Below, one piece after another: positions 22,327 through 32,155 of a stretch of DNA of 64,000 bases. The notes under the pieces were generated by a model. It was not told the DNA's origin. It did not search any database and worked only from the letters and a program-made list of their open reading frames with translations. A program made the translations under genes and the position numbers. The DNA lies in assembly GCA_900475325.1 (NCBI GenBank), contig LS483371.1, positions 4,278,001-4,342,000 of the forward strand, written 5' to 3'. Each line of letters starts with the position of its first letter. Position 1 is the stretch's first letter. The DNA is from Paucimonas lemoignei. Its GTDB lineage: Bacteria > Pseudomonadota > Gammaproteobacteria > Pseudomonadales > Pseudomonadaceae.

Positions 22327-23025
22327 TCAGGCCTTCCGGGGCGCGAGATAGCCCAGCCAGCGGCGTTCCGCCAGCTTGAACAGTCGCACCAGAATGAATG
22401 TCAGGCACAGGTAGAACACGCCTGCGGTAATAAATGCCTCGAAGGGCAGGAAGCTTTCCGAGTTGACAGCACGCGCCGCACCCGTGATATCCACCAACGT
22501 GACGCTGGACGCCAGGCTGGTGGTCTGCAGCATCATGATCACTTCGTTGCTGTACTGCGGCAGCGCGCGACGCAAGGCCGAGGGCAGCAGGATGCGTCGG
22601 TACATTTTGCCTTTGGACATGCCCATGGCGCGCGCTGCTTCGATCTCACCGGCCGGAGTGGCTTTCAGGCTGCCTGCGATGATTTCGGCGGTGTAGGCGC
22701 TGGTGTTGACGGCAAAAGCGAGGCACGCGCAAAACGTTGCGCTGGACAACCAAGGCCACATGAAGCTTTCCCGGACGGCGGCAAATTGCGCGAGGCCGTA
22801 ATAGATCAGGTAAAGCTGAACCAGCATCGGCGTGCCGCGAATCACATAGGTGTACAACCAGGCAGGCAGGTTGATCCACGGATTTTTCGAGACCCGCATC
22901 AGGCCCAGGGGCAATGCCGCCAGCAGGCCGAACGCCAGGGCAATACCAAGCAATTGAAGGGTGGTCAGCAGCCCGGCGAAATACAGCGGCAGGCTGTCCC
23001 AGATGACGTTGTAGTCAAAAATCAC
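22327..23025 (-). CDS. aotM: Arginine/ornithine ABC permease AotM
   Basis: A 232-residue HisM-type inner-membrane permease with about five membrane segments. The EAA loop is seen in AGEIEAARAMGMSKGKMYRRI (residues about 145-165), where it docks on the ATPase. The start overlaps the aotQ stop by four bases, and the stop is almost in contact with the aotO start. With AotQ it forms the membrane channel for arginine and ornithine. Confidence 0.94.
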   Translation of the reverse strand: MIFDYNVIWDSLPLYFAGLLTTLQLLGIALAFGLLAALPLGLMRVSKNPWINLPAWLYTYVIRGTPMLVQLYLIYYGLAQFAAVRESFMWPWLSSATFCACLAFAVNTSAYTAEIIAGSLKATPAGEIEAARAMGMSKGKMYRRILLPSALRRALPQYSNEVIMMLQTTSLASSVTLVDITGAARAVNSESFLPFEAFITAGVFYLCLTFILVRLFKLAERRWLGYLAPRKA

Positions 23026-23711
23026 AGGTCAGCCGCCCTAACTCCAACGGAGTAACGTTTTTCAAGAAGACGCAGGGCCAACAGCGACACGCTGGTGATC
23101 AGCAGATAAATCGCGGCCACGGCGAGGAAGAACGTAAACGGCTGACTGGTGGCATCCCCCGCCTGCTTGGCGAGAAACATCATGTCCTGCAGGCCGACCA
23201 GCGAAATCAACGCTGTCGCCTTGGTCAGTACCAGCCAGTTATTGGTGAAGCCCGGTATCGCCAGACGGATCATCTGCGGTACCAGAATTCTGAAAAATAC
23301 TTTGGAATGGCTCATCCCGTACGCCAGGCCCGCTTCGGCCTGCCCCTTGGGAATGGCCATGAACGCACCCCGAAACGTCTCCGACAGGTAAGCACCGAAG
23401 ATGAACCCCAGGGTGCCGATACCCGCGGCCAGAGGGTTCAGGTCGATGTAATCTTCATGGCCCAGCATCGGCGCAATGGTGTTGAGCGCGCCTTGCCCGC
23501 CGTAGAAAATCAGCAGGATAAGGACCAGGTCCGGGATCCCGCGAATCACGGTGGAATACAGATCACCCAGCATCGCCAGCCAACGCACTGGCGACAAACG
23601 CAGTGACACGCCGATCAGACCCAGGACGATTGCCAGCGCCATCGACGAAAGGGCCAACTGCAACGTCAGCCCTGCGCCCTCGAGGATGACAGCCCCGTAG
23701 CCATTCAACAT
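23022..23711 (-). CDS. aotQ: Arginine/ornithine ABC permease AotQ
   Basis: A 229-residue HisQ-type permease with about five membrane segments; the ATPase-docking loop is GQAEAGLAYGMSHSKVFFRI (about 122-141). It is paralogous to AotM and forms a heterodimer with it. It lies 85 bases after aotJ, a gap common between a binding-protein gene and its membrane partners. Confidence 0.94.
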   Translation of the reverse strand: MLNGYGAVILEGAGLTLQLALSSMALAIVLGLIGVSLRLSPVRWLAMLGDLYSTVIRGIPDLVLILLIFYGGQGALNTIAPMLGHEDYIDLNPLAAGIGTLGFIFGAYLSETFRGAFMAIPKGQAEAGLAYGMSHSKVFFRILVPQMIRLAIPGFTNNWLVLTKATALISLVGLQDMMFLAKQAGDATSQPFTFFLAVAAIYLLITSVSLLALRLLEKRYSVGVRAADL

Positions 23712-23796
23712 GTTGTGCGGTCCTCATGGGAGTAAAAAATGGCGCTAGCCACTGAACCTGCGAAGGCCCCTGGCTGCGCCATCCTGGACGGCGTGT

Positions 23797-24573
23797 TTAC
23801 TTGCCGTAAACGTCGAAGTCGAAGTACTTGTCCTGAATCTTCTTGTATTCGCCATTGGCGCGGATGGCCGTGATGGCAGCGTTGAGACGCTCCAGATTGG
23901 CCGTATCGCCTTTGCGCACGGCAATGCCGATGCCATCGCCAAAGTAGGCAGGATCAGTAAACGCCGGGCCTACAAACGCGTAGCCTTTGCCCGAATCGGT
24001 TTTCAGGAAACCGTCCTGCAACAGGGTGGCGTCTGCCACGGTGCCGTCCAGACGACCCGCTTTGACGTCCAGGTAGATTTCGTTCTGCGAGCTGTAGGAC
24101 TTGATCTCGGCACCTTTAGGCTCAAGTACTTTCTTGGCGAAGGTGTCGTGGATCGTCCCGCGTTGCACGCCGATCTTCTTGCCTTTGAGTTCGGCAAGGC
24201 TGTCGCTGACGGTAGTGCCTTCCTTCATGACCAGGCGCGCCTGAGTGCTGTAATAGCGGTCAGTGAAATCAACGGATTTCTTGCGGTCGTCAGTGATGGA
24301 CATGGACGACAGAATCGCGTCGATCTTGCGCACTTTCAACGCCGGGATCAGGCCGTCGAACTCTTGCTCGACCCAGGTACACTTGATCTTCATTTCGGCA
24401 CAGAGGGCGTTGCCGATGTCGTAGTCGAAACCGACGATGCTGCCGTCCGGTGCTTTGGACGCAAACGGAGGGTACGCGGCTTCGATGCCGATTTTCAGCG
24501 GTTTTTCATCAGCGAATACTGGCTGCGCCAGCACGGTCAGGGCCAAAGCGCCTAGAAGCATGAGCTTTTTCAT
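23797..24573 (-). CDS. aotJ: Arginine/ornithine-binding periplasmic protein AotJ
   Basis: A 258-residue extracellular solute-binding protein, family 3. The signal peptide is [21 protein letters not shown] with cleavage before DEKPLKIG. The mature part has the family start [20 protein letters not shown] and the ligand loop [18 protein letters not shown]. The disulfide-forming cysteine pair in [10 protein letters not shown] is typical for lysine/arginine/ornithine-binding proteins. First gene of aotJQMOP. An exact ArgR half-site lies about 160 bases upstream. Confidence 0.95.
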   Translation of the reverse strand: MKKLMLLGALALTVLAQPVFADEKPLKIGIEAAYPPFASKAPDGSIVGFDYDIGNALCAEMKIKCTWVEQEFDGLIPALKVRKIDAILSSMSITDDRKKSVDFTDRYYSTQARLVMKEGTTVSDSLAELKGKKIGVQRGTIHDTFAKKVLEPKGAEIKSYSSQNEIYLDVKAGRLDGTVADATLLQDGFLKTDSGKGYAFVGPAFTDPAYFGDGIGIAVRKGDTANLERLNAAITAIRANGEYKKIQDKYFDFDVYGK

Positions 24574-24730
24574 TGTTAGGACTCCGTCGGTAAAACACGA
24601 CAAATGGCAGAGTGAGCAAGAGCCCAATATGCGAAGAGGACGATTGGAGGTAGACGCCTGGCGGCTGGAGCCTGGTTGCGGATCAGCACGCCCTGGGCGA
24701 GTGACCGGCATTTTAACCACAGGCTCGAAG

Positions 24731-24752
24731 TCGATATTTCTTCAATGCGACA
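24731..24752 (-). promoter_or_regulatory. ArgR half-site upstream of aotJ
   Basis: On the minus strand TGTCGC is followed by eight bases, AA and five more bases, which is the published P. aeruginosa ArgR consensus TGTCGC-N8-AA-N5 without mismatch. A weaker TGTCAC match lies 29 bases further upstream. ArgR activates aot in response to arginine. Confidence 0.7.
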
Positions 24753-25099
24753 ACTAGTTACAGATGCATCAAGAAGTGACACCCAGCGCATTGACAGCAA
24801 GCGCAGGTTATGCAAATGGAGCGAAAGCGTAACCCGTGATTGCAGCAAGATACGCGCCCATTATTGGCAAAGCCTTGTAATACGGCAAGCGCAGCATTGA
24901 CGCATGGCTAAATGCTGTGGGGTTTTGCAGTAACTTCCTACAGCGTTGGGGGAGATCGCCCCACAAATGGGCGGTGCGTTACCGGGTTTGGGGATGGGTA
25001 ACAGATGGATATATATCTTGGTTGAACTGAAGATCGGCGGCGCCCTTATCGCCCGGATGCCGCCCAGACCAAGCCTCACTCCCACAGGTAAGCGCAGTC

Positions 25100-25191
25100 T
25101 GTGGGAGCGAATTCATTCGCGAAAGCTTTATTACAGCCACTAAAAATCCGCCGGGTATACCGGCCCTTTCGCGAATGAATTCGCTCCCACA
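25100..25191. repeat. REPIN-like palindrome, type A
   Basis: Two inverted REP arms (tgtgggagcgaattcattcg and complement) enclose about 42 bases. Same family as 10091-10184 and 46261-46352. Confidence 0.85.
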
Positions 25192-25217
25192 CATTTTCGG
25201 CCACGCAACCGATCATC

Positions 25218-25304
25218 TGTAGGAGCGAACTTGTTCGCGAGGCGTTCGAACAGACAGCGCAACTTCAACAGGATCACCGCCTCGCCAACACGTTGGCTCC
25301 TACA
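25218..25304. repeat. REPIN-like palindrome, type B
   Basis: The arms tgtaggagcgaacttgttcg and its near complement enclose about 40 bases. Same family as 18854-18932; it sits only 26 bases from the type A element. Confidence 0.8.
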
Positions 25305-25380
25305 ACCGGAATTCGGTTGCCTCTGGGGGAGCGTTGCTTGCACGCGATGAACGATCACGCGGTCAGGCTGACACGCCCAT

Positions 25381-25416
25381 AAAAAAACCCCACCCGGCTC
25401 TCACCGAATGGGGCTT
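25381..25416 (-). terminator. Intrinsic terminator after acsA
   Basis: On the minus strand gccccattcgg pairs with ccgggtgggg around a short loop and is followed by seven T, 17 bases beyond the acsA stop. Confidence 0.85.
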
Positions 25417-25432
25417 CTAAAGCAGCGGTCTA

Positions 25433-27388
25433 TCAGGCCACGCTCATGGTCTTGTGGGTGTCGATCAAATGTTGCACCACGCTCGGGTCGGCCAGGGTCG
25501 AGATGTCGCCCAGGGAATCGTACTCACCGGTGGCGATCTTGCGCAGGATGCGGCGCATGATTTTCCCGGAGCGGGTTTTCGGCAAGCCCGGCGCCCACTG
25601 GATCACGTCGGGTGATGCAATCGGACCGATCTCTTTACGCACCCAGTTACGCAGTTCGATACGCAGCGCCTCATCCGGCACTTCGCCGCCGTTCAGGGTC
25701 ACGTAGACATAAATACCCTGCCCTTTCAGATCATGCGGCACACCCACTACAGCGGCTTCGGCGACTTTCGGATGGGCAACCATGGCGCTTTCAATTTCGG
25801 CAGTGCCCATTCGGTGGCCGGAGACGTTGAGCACGTCGTCCACACGACCGGTGATCCAGTAGTAACCGTCTTCGTCACGGCGCGCGCCGTCACCAGTGAA
25901 GTACATGCCACGGAAGGTCTTGAAGTAAGTGTCGACGAAACGGTCGTGGTCGCCATACAGCGAGCGCGACTGGCCTGGCCAGGAATCGAGAATCACCAGA
26001 TTGCCTTCCGCTGCGCCTTCGATCAGGTTGCCCAGGTTGTCCACCAGCGCAGGGATCACACCAAAGAACGGGCGGGTCGCCGAGCCAGGCTTCAAGGCGG
26101 TTGCCCCTGGCAGTGGGCTGATCAGGATGCCGCCGGTTTCGGTCTGCCACCAAGTATCGACAATCGGGCAGTTCTTCTTGCCGACGGTGTTGTAGTACCA
26201 GTTCCAGGCTTCCGGGTTGATCGGCTCGCCCACCGAACCCAGCAAACGCAGGCTGGAGCCATCGGCACCTTCAACAGCCTTGGTGCCTTCAGCCATCATG
26301 GCGCGGATCGCGGTTGGAGCGGTGTAGAGGATATTGACCTTGTGCTTGTCGACGATTTTCGACACGCGGGTGATGTCCGGGTAGTTCGGCACGCCTTCGA
26401 ACAGCAAGGTGGTCGCGCCATTGGCCAGCGGCCCGTAAACGATATAGCTGTGGCCCGTGACCCAGCCCACGTCAGCGGTGCACCAGTAAACCTCGCCCGG
26501 TTTGTAATCGAACACTCGCTCATGGGTCAGCGCGGCGTACAGCAGATAACCGCCCGTGGTGTGCAACACGCCCTTGGGTTTGCCGGTGGAGCCGGAGGTG
26601 TAAAGGATGAACAGCGACTCTTCGGCGCCCATCTCTTTCGGTGCGCAGGTCTCGGAAGCCACTTCCAGCAACGAGTGGTACCAGATGTCGCGATGGCGGT
26701 TCCATTCGATCTCGCCGCCGGTGCGCTTGCAGACGATAACCTTCTGCACGCTGGCGGTTTCCGGGTTGGTCAGGGCGCGGTCGACGTTGGCTTTCATCGC
26801 GGTTTTCTTGCCGCCACGCAGACCTTCATCAGCGGTGATCACCACTTTGGATTTGCAGTCGATGATGCGTCCGGCCAGTGCCTCAGGTGAGAACCCACCA
26901 AACACCACCGAGTGAATCGCACCGATCCGCGCACAGGCCAGCATGGCGACCACGGCTTCCGGGATCATCGGCATATAAATAGTGACGACATCGCCGCGAT
27001 GCACATCCTGGCCACGCAGGGCATTGGCGAACTTGCAGACTTCAGCGTGCAGTTCGCGGTAGGTGATGTTGCGGCTTTCGGAAGGATCATCGCCCTCCCA
27101 GATGATGGCGATACTGTCGCCACGTTCTTCCAGGTGGCGATCCAGGCAGTTATAGGCGACGTTCAGGGTGCCATCGGCAAACCACTTGATGTCGACCCGA
27201 TGGTCGTCGAAAGAAGTCTGCTTGACCGAGGTAAAAGGCTTGATCCAGTCGAGGCGCTGCGCCTGCTCACGCCAGAAACCGTCAGGGTTGACCACTGACT
27301 GCTGGTACATGGCCTTGTAGGTCGCCTCATCGGTCAGCGTGTTCGCTGCGACTTCTGGGCGCACGGGGTACAGGGAAGCTGCACTCAT
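25433..27388 (-). CDS. acsA: Acetyl-coenzyme A synthetase
   Basis: A 651-residue AMP-forming acetyl-CoA synthetase, which activates acetate through acetyl-AMP. Motifs: [12 protein letters not shown]-loop (about residue 263), the hinge-region [17 protein letters not shown] (about 515-531) and the C-terminal [13 protein letters not shown], whose lysine is acetylated in the family to switch off activity. I start at [16 protein letters not shown]; 23 upstream codons are in frame but not family-like. Its place beside aotJ is the same as in P. aeruginosa. It supports growth on acetate and on compounds that yield acetate. Confidence 0.96.
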   Translation of the reverse strand: MSAASLYPVRPEVAANTLTDEATYKAMYQQSVVNPDGFWREQAQRLDWIKPFTSVKQTSFDDHRVDIKWFADGTLNVAYNCLDRHLEERGDSIAIIWEGDDPSESRNITYRELHAEVCKFANALRGQDVHRGDVVTIYMPMIPEAVVAMLACARIGAIHSVVFGGFSPEALAGRIIDCKSKVVITADEGLRGGKKTAMKANVDRALTNPETASVQKVIVCKRTGGEIEWNRHRDIWYHSLLEVASETCAPKEMGAEESLFILYTSGSTGKPKGVLHTTGGYLLYAALTHERVFDYKPGEVYWCTADVGWVTGHSYIVYGPLANGATTLLFEGVPNYPDITRVSKIVDKHKVNILYTAPTAIRAMMAEGTKAVEGADGSSLRLLGSVGEPINPEAWNWYYNTVGKKNCPIVDTWWQTETGGILISPLPGATALKPGSATRPFFGVIPALVDNLGNLIEGAAEGNLVILDSWPGQSRSLYGDHDRFVDTYFKTFRGMYFTGDGARRDEDGYYWITGRVDDVLNVSGHRMGTAEIESAMVAHPKVAEAAVVGVPHDLKGQGIYVYVTLNGGEVPDEALRIELRNWVRKEIGPIASPDVIQWAPGLPKTRSGKIMRRILRKIATGEYDSLGDISTLADPSVVQHLIDTHKTMSVA

Positions 27389-27778
27389 CTTGGTTACCTC
27401 GGTGGATAGTTGTTGTTTTATGTGTCTGTTGTAGCCGCCTGTCGCCCCGGAGGCCATTCGACGATGGTCTTACCGGCAACGCTGACCGGCAGGCAAGGCC
27501 CACAGGATTGGCTGCTGGACTGAACAGTTGCAAACAACAGGACTGACACGCTTTGGGGCGAGGCTTTCGGGGATTGTTACCGATTTGACTAATAATCTTT
27601 GTCAAAGTGTTCCTGTATGGGCAGTAACCGGAGGCATAGAATCAACGCCGCTCACAAGGCAAATGATTAACAACTTAATGCCCCCCACGGCAAGTTGAAG
27701 TGACTCATTAATATCCGCTGCACACATCGCCATTAAACGGTGATGTGTCCCCTGTCGAACTCAAGAAGGTAAAAAGAA
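27389..27778. other. Intergenic region upstream of acsA and the DUF2790 gene
   Basis: 390 bases between divergent genes. I see no RNA gene or repeat; both promoters must lie here, but no confident hexamer pair was found. Confidence 0.4.
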
Positions 27779-28045
27779 ATGAAAGTTTCACTGTTGGTTC
27801 TGGCGCTCTGTGGTTTCAGCACATTGGCAATGGCTGAAGAATCCGGAGCGAAAGTTGCAGCCCAACAAGCCCGCGTCGAGCAATACCAATACGGTAGCCA
27901 TCCCGATATCGCCAAGGTTATCTCGGTCACCAACATTCCCAATGTCTGTGAAGTGGTACCGATGCGCATGACCTACGAAGACCATCAGGGCCAGCGCCAC
28001 GTGATGGGTTATCAAGTGATGGGTAATGGCTGCAGTAACGGCTGA
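27779..28045 (+). CDS. DUF2790 small periplasmic protein
   Basis: An 88-residue protein with a clear signal peptide (MKVSLLVLALCGFSTLAMA, cleavage before EESG). The mature part is one DUF2790 domain: VISVTNIPNVCEVVPMRMTY, followed by GQRHVMGYQVMGNGC, with two conserved cysteines that may form a disulfide. Such proteins are common in several copies in Pseudomonas and of unknown role. It is single-gene and preceded by an aagaaggt ribosome-binding site. Confidence 0.85.
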   Translation: MKVSLLVLALCGFSTLAMAEESGAKVAAQQARVEQYQYGSHPDIAKVISVTNIPNVCEVVPMRMTYEDHQGQRHVMGYQVMGNGCSNG

Positions 28046-28070
28046 TGCCCCGACTGGACTGAACAAACCC

Positions 28071-28160
28071 TGTGGGGGGCGAATTTATTCGCGGAGGCGG
28101 TATATCTGGCACTGCTACTTTTGAAGTGTCGGCCCCTTTCGCGAATGAATTCGCTCCCAC
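28071..28160. repeat. REPIN-like palindrome, type A, left arm degenerate
   Basis: The right arm is the standard cgaatgaattcgctcccac; the left arm has several changes (tgtggggggcgaatttattc). It lies between the convergent DUF2790 gene and phhR, where it could act as a bidirectional transcript end. Confidence 0.75.
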
Positions 28161-28164
28161 GTAT

Positions 28165-29742
28165 TCATGTCGACTGATCACGCTCCTTATTACCTGCACC
28201 CAATCCGTAAGCTTTTAACTTATTGGCAATAGTGGTGTGCGATACACCTAAACGTTTGCCAAGTTGCCGACTGCTGGGATGTTCGGAATAAAGCCGTTGT
28301 AATAACGACTTTTCAAACCGCCCGATAATAGCTTCCAGCCCCCCTTCCAGAGAGACATCTGCCAGCGCCTCGCGCGCGCCGTAGTCGGGCAGGCGGATGT
28401 GCTCGGCGTTTACGGTCCCGCCTTCACACAGCGATACCGCCTGAAACAGCACGTTCTCCAGTTGCCTGACATTGCCCGGCCAATGGTAATGCGTCAGGCG
28501 CTGCATAGCCGACGGTGCAAGCCTGGGCAGCGAACTGCCGATTTGCCGACTGGCCTGATCTAAAAAGTGCTCGACCAATGGCCCCAGCCCGTCCAGGCAT
28601 TCGCGCAGCGGCGGGATATGCAGGGTCAGGACATTGAGGCGGTGGTAGAGATCCTGACGGAAATCCCCCTTGGCACAGAGCTCGGACAAATCAATCTGGG
28701 TGGAGCAGATGATGCGCACATCGAGAAAGACGTCCTCGTCGCTGCCAACCCGCCTGAAGCAACCGTCCTGCAAAAAGCGCAACAGCCTGGCCTGCATCCG
28801 CGCGCTCAACTCGCCCACGCCATCGAGAAACAGTGTGCCGCCTGCAGTCAGCTCAAGCAGGCCCAACTTGCCTTCTGCCCGGGCGCCTTCAAAAGCCCCA
28901 GGTCCGTAGCCGAACAGCTCGATTTCCGCCATGGAGTCGGACAACCCCGAGCAGTTCATCGCCATCAAGGGTGCCTGACCCCGCGGGCTAGCCAAGTGGC
29001 AGGCTCGGGCGAGTAATTCCTTCCCGGTGCCAGTTTCACCTTCGATCAAGAGCGGTGCGTCCAGCGCGGCCATGCGCCGCGCCTCACGGACCACCGCAGC
29101 CATGACCCTGGAGCTCTGGAAAATACTGTCGAAACCGCGCAGCTCCTGTTTGCGCACCTGATAAATGCGCTCGCCGACCCGATCCGCCCGGTGCAGGGTC
29201 AGCACCGCCCCGGCCAGGGCCTCACTGTCATCATGCAGAGGCTGCAAAGGTGTGATATCGGCCAGAAACACATCGCCACGAATCTGCACCCGCAGCCCGT
29301 TGATCCGCGACTGGCTGCCGCGCACCAGCGCTGGCACATCCAGCTCCTGGGCGTAGCGCATCAGCGGCAGACCGGGCACTTCATCCACCCGAACGCCCAA
29401 CAGTTGGGCCGCAGCGCGATTGGCCGCCACGATCGCCCCTGCCATGTCGATGGACAGTACGGGGAACTCAAGCGCACCGAGCAAGGCGTCCAGCTCCATG
29501 TGGCGTCGCTCGCTGGGCATCAGGCTCACGCGCTTGACGCTGAACACCCCGGCGATCTGTTCAAAACGCGGCCGCAAAGCCTGGAACTGCACGTTGATCA
29601 GGTTCGGGCAGTCCAGATAGATCGCATCACCCCGCTCGCCGCCCACTTCACCGCGCGCCACATTGACGCCGTAGGAGACCAGCAGCTCGAGAATGTCGCG
29701 GGTGATGCCAAGACGGTTCTGGCAGTGGACTTTAATGCGCAT
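28165..29742 (-). CDS. phhR: PhhR, TyrR-like regulator of aromatic amino acid catabolism
   Basis: A 525-residue activator: N-terminal ACT domain (1-75, MRIKVHCQNRLGITRDILEL), PAS domain (about 80-190), AAA+ domain (about 205-430, Walker A GETGTGKELLARACHL) and a C-terminal helix-turn-helix (about 490-515, RQLGKRLGVSHTTIANKLK). Two motifs differ from true sigma-54 activators: GAFTGA is GAFEGA, and the Walker B acidic pair is LFLDGVGEL. This resembles E. coli TyrR, which acts with sigma-70. Ligands are phenylalanine and tyrosine. It is transcribed away from phhAB, and a TyrR-type box lies between them. Confidence 0.93.
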   Translation of the reverse strand: MRIKVHCQNRLGITRDILELLVSYGVNVARGEVGGERGDAIYLDCPNLINVQFQALRPRFEQIAGVFSVKRVSLMPSERRHMELDALLGALEFPVLSIDMAGAIVAANRAAAQLLGVRVDEVPGLPLMRYAQELDVPALVRGSQSRINGLRVQIRGDVFLADITPLQPLHDDSEALAGAVLTLHRADRVGERIYQVRKQELRGFDSIFQSSRVMAAVVREARRMAALDAPLLIEGETGTGKELLARACHLASPRGQAPLMAMNCSGLSDSMAEIELFGYGPGAFEGARAEGKLGLLELTAGGTLFLDGVGELSARMQARLLRFLQDGCFRRVGSDEDVFLDVRIICSTQIDLSELCAKGDFRQDLYHRLNVLTLHIPPLRECLDGLGPLVEHFLDQASRQIGSSLPRLAPSAMQRLTHYHWPGNVRQLENVLFQAVSLCEGGTVNAEHIRLPDYGAREALADVSLEGGLEAIIGRFEKSLLQRLYSEHPSSRQLGKRLGVSHTTIANKLKAYGLGAGNKERDQST

Positions 29743-29864
29743 GGCAAATCGATCCTGTGCATGATTGTTTTTGTGAGCGGTCGAAGATAAGCGTCAGGAA
29801 TTCGTGACAGCTGCCCAAGGTTTAAATCTCCGCAGACACAAGATAGCCGCGATGAACAGCCGTG

Positions 29865-29882
29865 CGTAAAGTTTTCTTTACG
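29865..29882. promoter_or_regulatory. PhhR/TyrR box in the phhR-phhA intergenic region
   Basis: The palindrome GTAAA-gttttc-TTTAC matches the TyrR consensus TGTAAA-N6-TTTACA except at the outermost bases. It is 121 bases before the phhA start codon and 122 before the phhR start, so PhhR may act on both sides. Confidence 0.75.
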
Positions 29883-30003
29883 GAAAACAGGCGTATGGCA
29901 ACCCCTTGAGCCCCCGCACGAGGATGTTCAGCGCGGGCGATTGGGGTATTGATGAAGCTGCTTAATGACCACTCTTATAAAAAGAATCCAGAGGGACAGC
30001 AGC

Positions 30004-30807
30004 ATGAGCCTTACCCAATACGTGGCGCGCGAGCCCGATGCACAGGGGTTCATTGATTACCCGGACGCCGATCACCAGGTGTGGAATACCCTGATCACCC
30101 GGCAGATGAAGGTAGTGGAAGGTCGCGCCTGTCAGGAATATCTGGACGGCATCGAGCAGCTTGCCCTGCCACATGAGCGCATCCCGCAACTGTCCGAAAT
30201 CAACAAGGTGCTGTCTGTGACCACGGGTTGGCAGGTTGCGCGGGTACCGGCGCTGATCCCCTTTCAGAAGTTTTTCGAACTGCTGGCCAACCGGCAGTTT
30301 CCCGTGGCGACGTTCATCCGCACCGCGCAAGAGCTGGACTACCTGCAAGAGCCGGACATTTTTCATGAAATCTTCGGCCACTGCCCTTTGCTGACCAACC
30401 CCTGGTTCGCGGAATTCACCCACACCTATGGCAAGCTGGGCTTGAGTGCCAGCAAAGAACAGCGGGTGTACCTGGCGCGGCTGTACTGGATGACCATCGA
30501 GTTCGGCCTGGTGGATACTGCGCAAGGTCGGCGAATCTATGGCGGGGGCATTCTTTCCTCACCCAGGGAAGCGGTGTACAGCCTGTCCAGCGAGCCGGAA
30601 CATCAGGCCTTCGACCCTATCGAGGCCATGCGCACGCCTTACCGTATCGATATCCTGCAACCGCTGTATTTTGTCTTGCCCGACTTGAAGCAGCTGTTTG
30701 ATCTGGCCCAGCAAGACATCATGGGCATGGTCGAGCAGGCCACGCAGCTGGGTCTGCATCCAGCGAAATTCCCTCCTAAAAAACCTTCCAGCCACCAGGC
30801 GGCCTGA
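30004..30807 (+). CDS. phhA: Phenylalanine-4-hydroxylase PhhA
   Basis: A 267-residue tetrahydropterin-dependent non-haem iron hydroxylase turning phenylalanine into tyrosine. The iron ligands are H121 and H126 in [16 protein letters not shown] plus the glutamate of [12 protein letters not shown] near residue 166. Only the catalytic domain is present, as usual in bacteria. I start at [12 protein letters not shown], which aligns with P. aeruginosa PhhA and has an agaggga ribosome-binding site; 13 codons upstream are in frame. phhB follows after 17 bases. Confidence 0.95.
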   Translation: MSLTQYVAREPDAQGFIDYPDADHQVWNTLITRQMKVVEGRACQEYLDGIEQLALPHERIPQLSEINKVLSVTTGWQVARVPALIPFQKFFELLANRQFPVATFIRTAQELDYLQEPDIFHEIFGHCPLLTNPWFAEFTHTYGKLGLSASKEQRVYLARLYWMTIEFGLVDTAQGRRIYGGGILSSPREAVYSLSSEPEHQAFDPIEAMRTPYRIDILQPLYFVLPDLKQLFDLAQQDIMGMVEQATQLGLHPAKFPPKKPSSHQAA

Positions 30808-30824
30808 ACAGGAACCTCTTAGCC

Positions 30825-31181
30825 ATGACCACTCTCAACCAAGCCCACTGTGAAGCCTGCAGCGCCAACGCCCCACAAGTCAGCGAGGCGGAACTGCCGG
30901 AGCTGATCAAACAGATTCCGGACTGGAACATCGAGGTCCGCGACAGCGTGATGCAGCTGGAGAAGGTGTTCCTGTTCAAGAATTTCAAATTCGCCCTGGC
31001 GTTCACCAACGCCGTGGGTCAAATCGCTGAAGCCGAAGGCCACCACCCTGGCCTGTTGACCGAATGGGGCAAAGTGACCGTGACCTGGTGGAGTCACTCG
31101 ATCAAGGGCCTGCATCGCAACGACTTCATCATGGCGGCCAGGACCGATGAGGTGGCCAAAGGCGCAGAAGGCCTGAAGTAG
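30825..31181 (+). CDS. phhB: Pterin-4-alpha-carbinolamine dehydratase PhhB
   Basis: A 118-residue dehydratase that recycles the oxidised pterin cofactor made by PhhA. The active-site motif is [20 protein letters not shown] (about residues 66-85), with the catalytic histidine pair, and a third histidine follows in [12 protein letters not shown]. It is co-transcribed with phhA. In P. aeruginosa an aromatic aminotransferase gene (phhC) comes next; here the operon ends and repeats follow. Confidence 0.95.
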   Translation: MTTLNQAHCEACSANAPQVSEAELPELIKQIPDWNIEVRDSVMQLEKVFLFKNFKFALAFTNAVGQIAEAEGHHPGLLTEWGKVTVTWWSHSIKGLHRNDFIMAARTDEVAKGAEGLK

Positions 31182-32155
31182 TACACCTTTTGTGTAGGAG
31201 CTGCCGAAGGCTGCGAACGGCGTTGTGTCAGGACCCTATTGCTCTCGGCCTGCGGTAGTTTCTTGGATGTCATGCCTGCTGCCTCAACAAATCAAAGCAT
31301 TGCGCCTGCAATCGAGTAGCAACAACAGCATCCGGGTGCTGCTGAGTCAGGTTCCGTCCTGACGGCCGGGTCACTTTTGGTGCCAAAAGTAACCAAAACC
31401 TCTGCGCTGGCGTACGGCCCCCGCTTCGCGGCGGTTCCTTCGCTCCGGCACCGTGGGGCGGGCACGCGCCGACGGGCCATCCATGGCCCAACGGCGCTCG
31501 CTCGGCATCCATGCCGAGCGACCCACCCCACGGCACCTCCACTCAGCCTCCCGACGCGCATTTTGCGTCGCCTGTGAAATCGCGGCAAAAAAACAAAGCA
31601 TATCTGCTTTGCAGATTTCTCCCTGACTCACACCCTGCTTTTAATTCTGGTGACCTGCGCAAAACGTATGGGCGACACAAATTGCGACTTGTGGCCGGCC
31701 GAGCGCAGGTATTGCGCAGTGGGTCTCTTTGTTTAAAAGAAGCGGCATGGATGCCGGTTTAGCCGCACTGGGCCAGGGATGGCCCATTGCGGCGGCCCAC
31801 GGAGCAATGCCGGAGCGAGGGAAGTCTGAGCCTTGGCGAAGCCCCGGACAAAGGAGCGGGAGCGCTTTGGTTACTTTCGCGCCTCGAAAGTGACGCGCCG
31901 TAAGGGCGCAAAGGTGAATCAGCGTCGCCGCCGCTGCTGGATATGCATGGTATTAGGGATCCCCAACAGAGTATCTACAGGGAGGCCAGTTTTGCCGTAC
32001 TGACCCCGGACAGTAAAATCGGCTTCTTGTTTCCACACATGACCAACGGTCGAGATAAAAGTCTGATTGTCATTTTCTCTGCTGTATCCTGCCCAAGCTT
32101 TTTAGAAGCACGGTTCTGCCCACGCAACTAAAAATCTTGCAAGGAGCGATTTCAA
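31182..32155. other. Repeat-rich intergenic region after phhB
   Basis: 970 bases with no gene I would defend. It starts with a single type C REP (31194-31218, tgtaggagctgccgaaggct core), continues with the inverted-repeat island 31360-31915 and ends with an unremarkable stretch leading to the small gene at 32156. Confidence 0.6.
31360..31915. repeat. Second long inverted-repeat island
   Basis: The left part (cgggtcacttttggtgccaa, then aagtaaccaaaa) and the right part (ttggttactttcgcgcctcg, then aaagtgacgcgccgtaaggg) are inverted relative to one another, as are the GC-rich blocks gggccatccatggcccaac and tgggccagggatggcccatt. The same conserved ends (gtcactttt, gtaacca, ccgtaagggcg) and the block ctgggccagggatggccc occur in the island at 18279-19272. 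No transposase is present. Confidence 0.65.

Larger units (their letters stand above)
24574..25432. other. aotJ promoter region with repeat cluster
   Basis: 860 bases without a defensible gene between the aotJ start and the acsA stop. It holds the ArgR site near 24731-24752, a degenerate REP-like segment around 24950-25090, a type A REPIN at 25100-25191, a type B REPIN at 25218-25304 and the acsA terminator. Confidence 0.6.

Noticed and set aside
29892..29910. Sequence tggcaaccccttgagc as a sigma-54 promoter of phhA
   Set aside because: The distance between GG and GC is one base too long for a -24/-12 promoter, and PhhR lacks the GAFTGA motif.
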